IMG/VR virus record: IMGVR_UViG_3300022885_000082
Location: 1 to 22,761 of that record
Length of the DNA: 22,761 nt
Reading direction: 5' to 3' (one strand)
Source of the DNA: a virus
This document shows positions 19,983-22,761 of the stretch, in pieces (the stretch's first letter is position 1; each line of letters opens with the position of its first letter). A program made the position numbers and the translations under genes. The notes beneath the pieces were generated by a model, which saw only the letters and a list, made by a program, of their open reading frames with translations, had not been told where the DNA came from and did not search any database.

Positions 19983-20921
19983 ATGGCTACAGTACAACGA
20001 ATGAATTTATTAGCTGCAAAAGTTGAATCAACAGTGGGAACAGCTGTTTCCACCGCGGCAGTTGATTCACAGTTTCACGTATTTAATACGAACGTACAAA
20101 CTAACATAGATTTTGTAACTAGACAATTAAATGGATCGCTAAGTAATTTAACCAGCGTCCACGGACCTAGAAGCGTAGTAATCACATTTTCGATTTATAT
20201 GACTGGTAATGGCAGTGCTGGAATCCCCGCATATGCTACTCTATTTTTAGAAGCTTGTGGTTTAAAAGAAACTACTGCCAGCTTTAAATTCAATCCGAGT
20301 TCGTTCCAGGACGATCATACTTCACTTTCAATGGCAATCTATAAAGACGGTACCGTCACAAAAGCAAGAGGCTGCAGAGGCAATGTCGACTTTGTATTTG
20401 AGCACGGGAGGCCCATCAGATTAGATTTCACTTTTACTGGTGTAGAAGACGGAGTTTCAGACGTTAGTTCTCCAACTGGCCAGACGTGGAGTACTTTAGT
20501 TCCGCCCAGGGTTGCAAGTGGTACGTTCACATTAGGTTCATTTACTCCAGTACTTAGTACGTTTAATATAGGTACTAATAATGACGTACAATTACGCCCA
20601 ACCATTGCTAATGATGAGGCATACATTAGTTCTATTATTGTTAATCGCAATTTTAGTGGACAGGCGGACCCAGAAATGGAACTAGTGGCAACTAACAATT
20701 ATTTTCTTCAGCTAAAAAATCATACAGAACAGGCACTTTCGATTAGTGTGGGAACTGTTCAATATAATAAAATACTTATTACAGCCCCTAAACTACAATG
20801 GAACACGCTTCAAGAAAGTTCTCGTCAAGGGTTAAATAGTCTTACAGCGAGTTTTTCGTTGAACGCTGATTTAAGTGTTGGTATAGACACCGAACTTGAA
20901 ATAAGCTTCCCACAAACCTAA
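19983..20921 (+). CDS. Tail tube protein
   Basis: This 312-residue protein is the expected major tail tube subunit of a lambda-like siphophage. The N-terminus (MNLLAAKVESTVGTAVSTAA) is the usual short helix and loop. The body is beta-rich, with the SVVITFSIYMTGNGSAG segment and VDFVFEHGRPIRLDFTFTGV corresponding to the tube-forming hairpins, and a C-terminal SLTASFSLNADLS strand. It would polymerise on the tape measure to form the tube. A second beta-rich part after about residue 170 suggests an extra surface domain, as in lambda V. The leader AAATAGGAATTAAAATT resembles that of the decoration gene. A rho-independent terminator follows. Confidence 0.8.
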   Translation: MATVQRMNLLAAKVESTVGTAVSTAAVDSQFHVFNTNVQTNIDFVTRQLNGSLSNLTSVHGPRSVVITFSIYMTGNGSAGIPAYATLFLEACGLKETTASFKFNPSSFQDDHTSLSMAIYKDGTVTKARGCRGNVDFVFEHGRPIRLDFTFTGVEDGVSDVSSPTGQTWSTLVPPRVASGTFTLGSFTPVLSTFNIGTNNDVQLRPTIANDEAYISSIIVNRNFSGQADPEMELVATNNYFLQLKNHTEQALSISVGTVQYNKILITAPKLQWNTLQESSRQGLNSLTASFSLNADLSVGIDTELEISFPQT

Positions 20922-20949
20922 ATATTCACTACAGAATATATTACAAATG

Positions 20950-20983
20950 AAGTCTGCTATCCAAAAGATTGCAGGCTTTTTTT
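20950..20983 (+). terminator. Rho-independent terminator after the tail tube gene
   Basis: AAGTCTGCTATC pairs with GATTGCAGGCTT around CAAAA, with one T-T mismatch and one G-T wobble, followed by a T-tract of about nine. It lies 28 bases past the tube stop. Confidence 0.85.
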
Positions 20984-21001
20984 GTTGGCTTAGATTAAAT
21001 T

Positions 21002-21010
21002 AGCGAAATA
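21002..21010 (+). promoter_or_regulatory. AGCGAAATA motif, copy 5
   Basis: This copy lies 18 bases after the terminator tract and 54 bases before the ATG at 21065. A new promoter is required here if the terminator is efficient, which makes this the most persuasive copy. ACTAGTG follows it. Confidence 0.5.
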
Positions 21011-21064
21011 ACTAGTGACGATCATATCTTTGGATTTAATAACATTTAATAGGAATATAATAAA

Positions 21065-21559
21065 ATGGCAAGTAGACTTGACGGGGATTTTTATATAAAC
21101 GGCAATATAGCTAGTTCAACAATGTCAATACCAGCAGGAAGCGTATCTAATGCTTCTATATTAGCCTTAGCTGGAATTCAAGCTGAGAAATTAGAACATC
21201 AGCATAAAATTCTATATGCTCAAGGTTCAGCAGTTACAGCGGCAGATTCTAGAAATCCAATATTTGTTGTCACCGGCTTGACTGGTAATATTATCAGCAT
21301 TAAAGCTGGTGCAGTTACTAAATCGATTGGCGATTCAATATGTGATGTAGATGTCCTTAAGAACTCAACTACAGTATTATCTTCTCCAATGAATATAGAT
21401 TCTGCTGATGCAAACTACGCTTTGATAACCGGAACTGTTTCGGTAGCCTCGCTTTCCCAAAATGACGTTTTAGAAGTTGACATCGACGCTACTATAGGAA
21501 CTGGCACACTTGCATTGGGAATATTTGTAATAATAGTAATACACGAATTAGCTCAATAA
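21065..21559 (+). CDS. Phage structural protein, fibre- or spike-like beta protein
   Basis: This 164-residue protein begins ASRLDGDFYINGNIASSTMS, then IPAGSVSNASI and AGIQAEKLEHQHKILYAQ. This head piece is common in small structural proteins of phages with Mu-like or lambda-like heads. The rest is a beta sandwich (IFVVTGLTGNIISIKAGAVT to ALGIFVIIVIHE). It could decorate the capsid or tail. It has no equivalent in lambda. It has a separate transcription unit by appearance: it follows a terminator and an AGCGAAATA motif and has the same 22-base leader as the capsid cement gene, which suggests similar expression and perhaps a capsid-surface role. Confidence 0.6.
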   Translation: MASRLDGDFYINGNIASSTMSIPAGSVSNASILALAGIQAEKLEHQHKILYAQGSAVTAADSRNPIFVVTGLTGNIISIKAGAVTKSIGDSICDVDVLKNSTTVLSSPMNIDSADANYALITGTVSVASLSQNDVLEVDIDATIGTGTLALGIFVIIVIHELAQ

Positions 21560-21598
21560 CTAACCTCAGTCGATTAACCACATTTTAAGGAGACATAA

Positions 21599-21958
21599 AT
21601 GTCAATTCCAACAGATAACTCAGATACATTCAATATAGAAATCGTTCAGAAAAGCGGTGACAAGTTAAGATTAGTTTGTCGCTATCCTACATACAAAGAA
21701 TTCAAGCAAGTTCTCAAAGAAAAGAAAGTACTTGAAACTATGAACGATGAAGAAGCCTATTATCAAAAGATTGAAGATACGTTCTTCCCTTTCTTAACGA
21801 ATAAGGACGAAGTATTAGACAAATTAACAGCCTTAGATATAATTCAAATTAAGAATAGTTTCTTAGATGAATCTATATTAAGTGAGGTAGATAAAAAAAA
21901 ATCAGCATCGCAATCGCTAGTATCTACTCCAGAATTGGAAGCGAAGACATCGGAGTAA
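21599..21958 (+). CDS. Tail assembly chaperone, G-like (unshifted product)
   Basis: This 119-residue protein lies between tail tube and tape measure, like lambda G. It has a short strand-rich start (FNIEIVQKSGDKLRLVCRYP), a helical middle (TYKEFKQVLKEKKVLETMN) and IEDTFFPFLTNKDEVLDKLT. It would bind the tape measure during tube assembly. The start follows AAGGAGACATAA. Near the end the gene carries an A9 tract in frame as GAT-AAA-AAA-AAA-TCA; a slip back by one base leads into a long downstream frame. The normal end after the slip site is only 18 residues (SASQSLVSTPELEAKTSE). Confidence 0.8.
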   Translation: MSIPTDNSDTFNIEIVQKSGDKLRLVCRYPTYKEFKQVLKEKKVLETMNDEEAYYQKIEDTFFPFLTNKDEVLDKLTALDIIQIKNSFLDESILSEVDKKKSASQSLVSTPELEAKTSE

Positions 21959-22329
21959 GAATTGAGTGTCCTATTTGTAGAGGGAAATCCTGCGATTTAA
22001 TCGAAAGAAAAACTGAAACGATTTTTGTATCAAGAACTCACGCTAAATATGAAGACCTGATTAATCAACTACCTATAGAAAAAATAGAAACAAATCATTT
22101 AGTTTGTAATGATGGATTCTTAATTTTAAATACTGCAATGGACAAATATCTAGACCAAGACATAGCAATGCTTTGTACGGCCGCTAGATGGGCTTCTGAC
22201 GGCTTCTTACCAAATGCTGGGGGTGTAGTCGACCAGAATTGGAAGGCGTTACAAGCCATCCAGTACTGGAAAATTGAAGATAAGGCAATGAAAAGCGAAA
22301 CGGAAGCAAAAGCTCTAGGGAATAATTAA
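21599..22329 (+). CDS. Tail assembly chaperone GT-like product made by -1 frameshift
   Basis: The frame used after a one-base backward slip at the A9 tract is open from 21895 to 22329, with a TAA just before the tract. It adds about 142 residues. The added part holds a CPICRGKSC motif and a further VCNDGF cysteine, then a helical end (LNTAMDKYLDQDIAMLCTAA to MKSETEAKALGNN). Lambda makes GT from G by the same mechanism, and both products are needed in a fixed ratio for tail assembly. The second frame has no suitable start before 22138, where an ATG lacks a ribosome-binding site, so it is best explained by the frameshift. The paired cysteines suggest a small zinc site. Confidence 0.75.
21893..21901 (+). 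promoter_or_regulatory. Slippery A9 tract for programmed -1 frameshifting
   Basis: Nine A in a row, read in the zero frame as AAA-AAA-AAA after GAT, provide the A-AAA-AAA heptamer. Slipping back by one base places translation in the frame that continues to 22329. I see no strong hairpin directly after it, but none is required at an all-A heptamer. Confidence 0.75.
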
Positions 22330-22761
22330 ATGGCGATATCGAAAAACATAGAATTAAAAATCAAAACTGTTGATGAGACCAAATCGGGTACTCAGCAGGT
22401 CAATGCGTCTTTGAAAAAGATAGAGGCTTCTGCTAAGCAAATGAACATCGCTGGGCAACAGAATACAAAATGGTCTTCTCAACTAAATAATAGTATTAGT
22501 CAAACAACTATCTCTTATGATAGGTTAAATTTTAAGATCAGAGATACTAATAAATATGGTTTAGAAACTCAAAAATGGTCTGGGAATTTGAGTGGTAATA
22601 TTAATAAATTAGTTGGTAGTTATGAGGCACTGAATACTAAAGCTAGACAATACGAATCAACACTTAGACAAGCTTCTCAATTAGAAGGTAAAATTGGTAC
22701 TGGTAATAAATTTGATCCTAGATTAGCTGGTGGATTTGAAAATGCTGCTTTTGCTGGTGGA
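22330..22761 (+). CDS. Tape measure protein, N-terminal part (cut by window end)
   Basis: The frame is open from ATG 22330, directly after the chaperone stop (TAAATG), to the end of the window, giving 144 residues. It begins AISKNIELKIKTVDETKSGT and then QQVNASLKKIEASAKQMN, which is typical of tape measure N-termini, and continues helical and rich in Q, N, S and T. The protein sets tail length and would be assembled with the G and GT chaperones encoded just before it. Its 3' part and total length are not visible. Confidence 0.85.
   Translation, partial: MAISKNIELKIKTVDETKSGTQQVNASLKKIEASAKQMNIAGQQNTKWSSQLNNSISQTTISYDRLNFKIRDTNKYGLETQKWSGNLSGNINKLVGSYEALNTKARQYESTLRQASQLEGKIGTGNKFDPRLAGGFENAAFAGG

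Noticed and set aside
22138-22329. A separate 63-residue gene starting at 22138
   Set aside because: The frame is open far upstream to the A9 tract and holds a cysteine motif there, and the ATG has no ribosome-binding site, so a frameshift product is more likely.

Overview
This window is an AT-rich stretch (roughly one third G+C by eye) of a tailed, lambda-like siphophage or prophage genome. The late-gene order from 11.36 kb onward follows phage lambda almost gene for gene: small terminase, GpA-type large terminase, gpW-like connector, lambda-type portal, S49 prohead protease, decoration protein, major capsid, head-tail connector, Z-like and U-like tail completion proteins, tail tube, G/GT-type chaperone with a -1 frameshift, and tape measure (cut by the window end). 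The packaging and head families, together with a lipoprotein signal, suggest a Gram-negative, probably proteobacterial, host. I cannot name the host. No integrase, repressor, endolysin or holin is visible in this window.

Layout. (1) Positions 1-1353, plus strand: the 3' end of a membrane GT2-type glycosyltransferase, then a surface protein with a serine-rich linker whose C-terminal domain resembles the phage's own capsid decoration protein. This is probably the far end of the late operon of a circular or concatemeric genome. (2) 1391-6590, minus strand: an early/replication block. Read in transcription order it holds a Toprim primase core, a separate primase zinc-finger-like protein that has lost most zinc ligands, a DUF3987-like ATPase, a small GC-richer gene, a terminator, an HNH-AP2 homing endonuclease flanked by related ~40-bp repeats, three unknown genes and a final terminator. 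(3) 6591-7218: a non-coding region with origin-like features (a tandem 9-mer, inverted repeats, a 28-bp alternating purine-pyrimidine tract) and a decayed TetR-type helix-turn-helix on the minus strand. (4) 7219-11035, plus strand: a small basic protein, a second HNH-AP2 endonuclease paralogous to the first, an unknown gene, a PD-(D/E)XK nuclease, a sigma-factor-like protein, a lipoprotein with three membrane segments, and two unknown genes. (5) 11036-11361: a non-coding region full of inverted repeats and bounded by an 18-bp direct repeat, directly before the terminase genes, where a cos site is expected. (6) 11362-22761: packaging, head and tail genes.

How the parts may work together: the minus-strand operon would supply replication functions from the neighbouring non-coding region. 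The sigma-like protein sits where lambda carries its late activator Q. A 9-mer, AGCGAAATA, occurs upstream of five genes, in four cases in intergenic DNA, and is a candidate promoter element for a phage-specified late programme. Packaging would start at the presumed cos region. If so, the left 11 kb of the window is the right end of the packaged chromosome, and the window spans joined cohesive ends.
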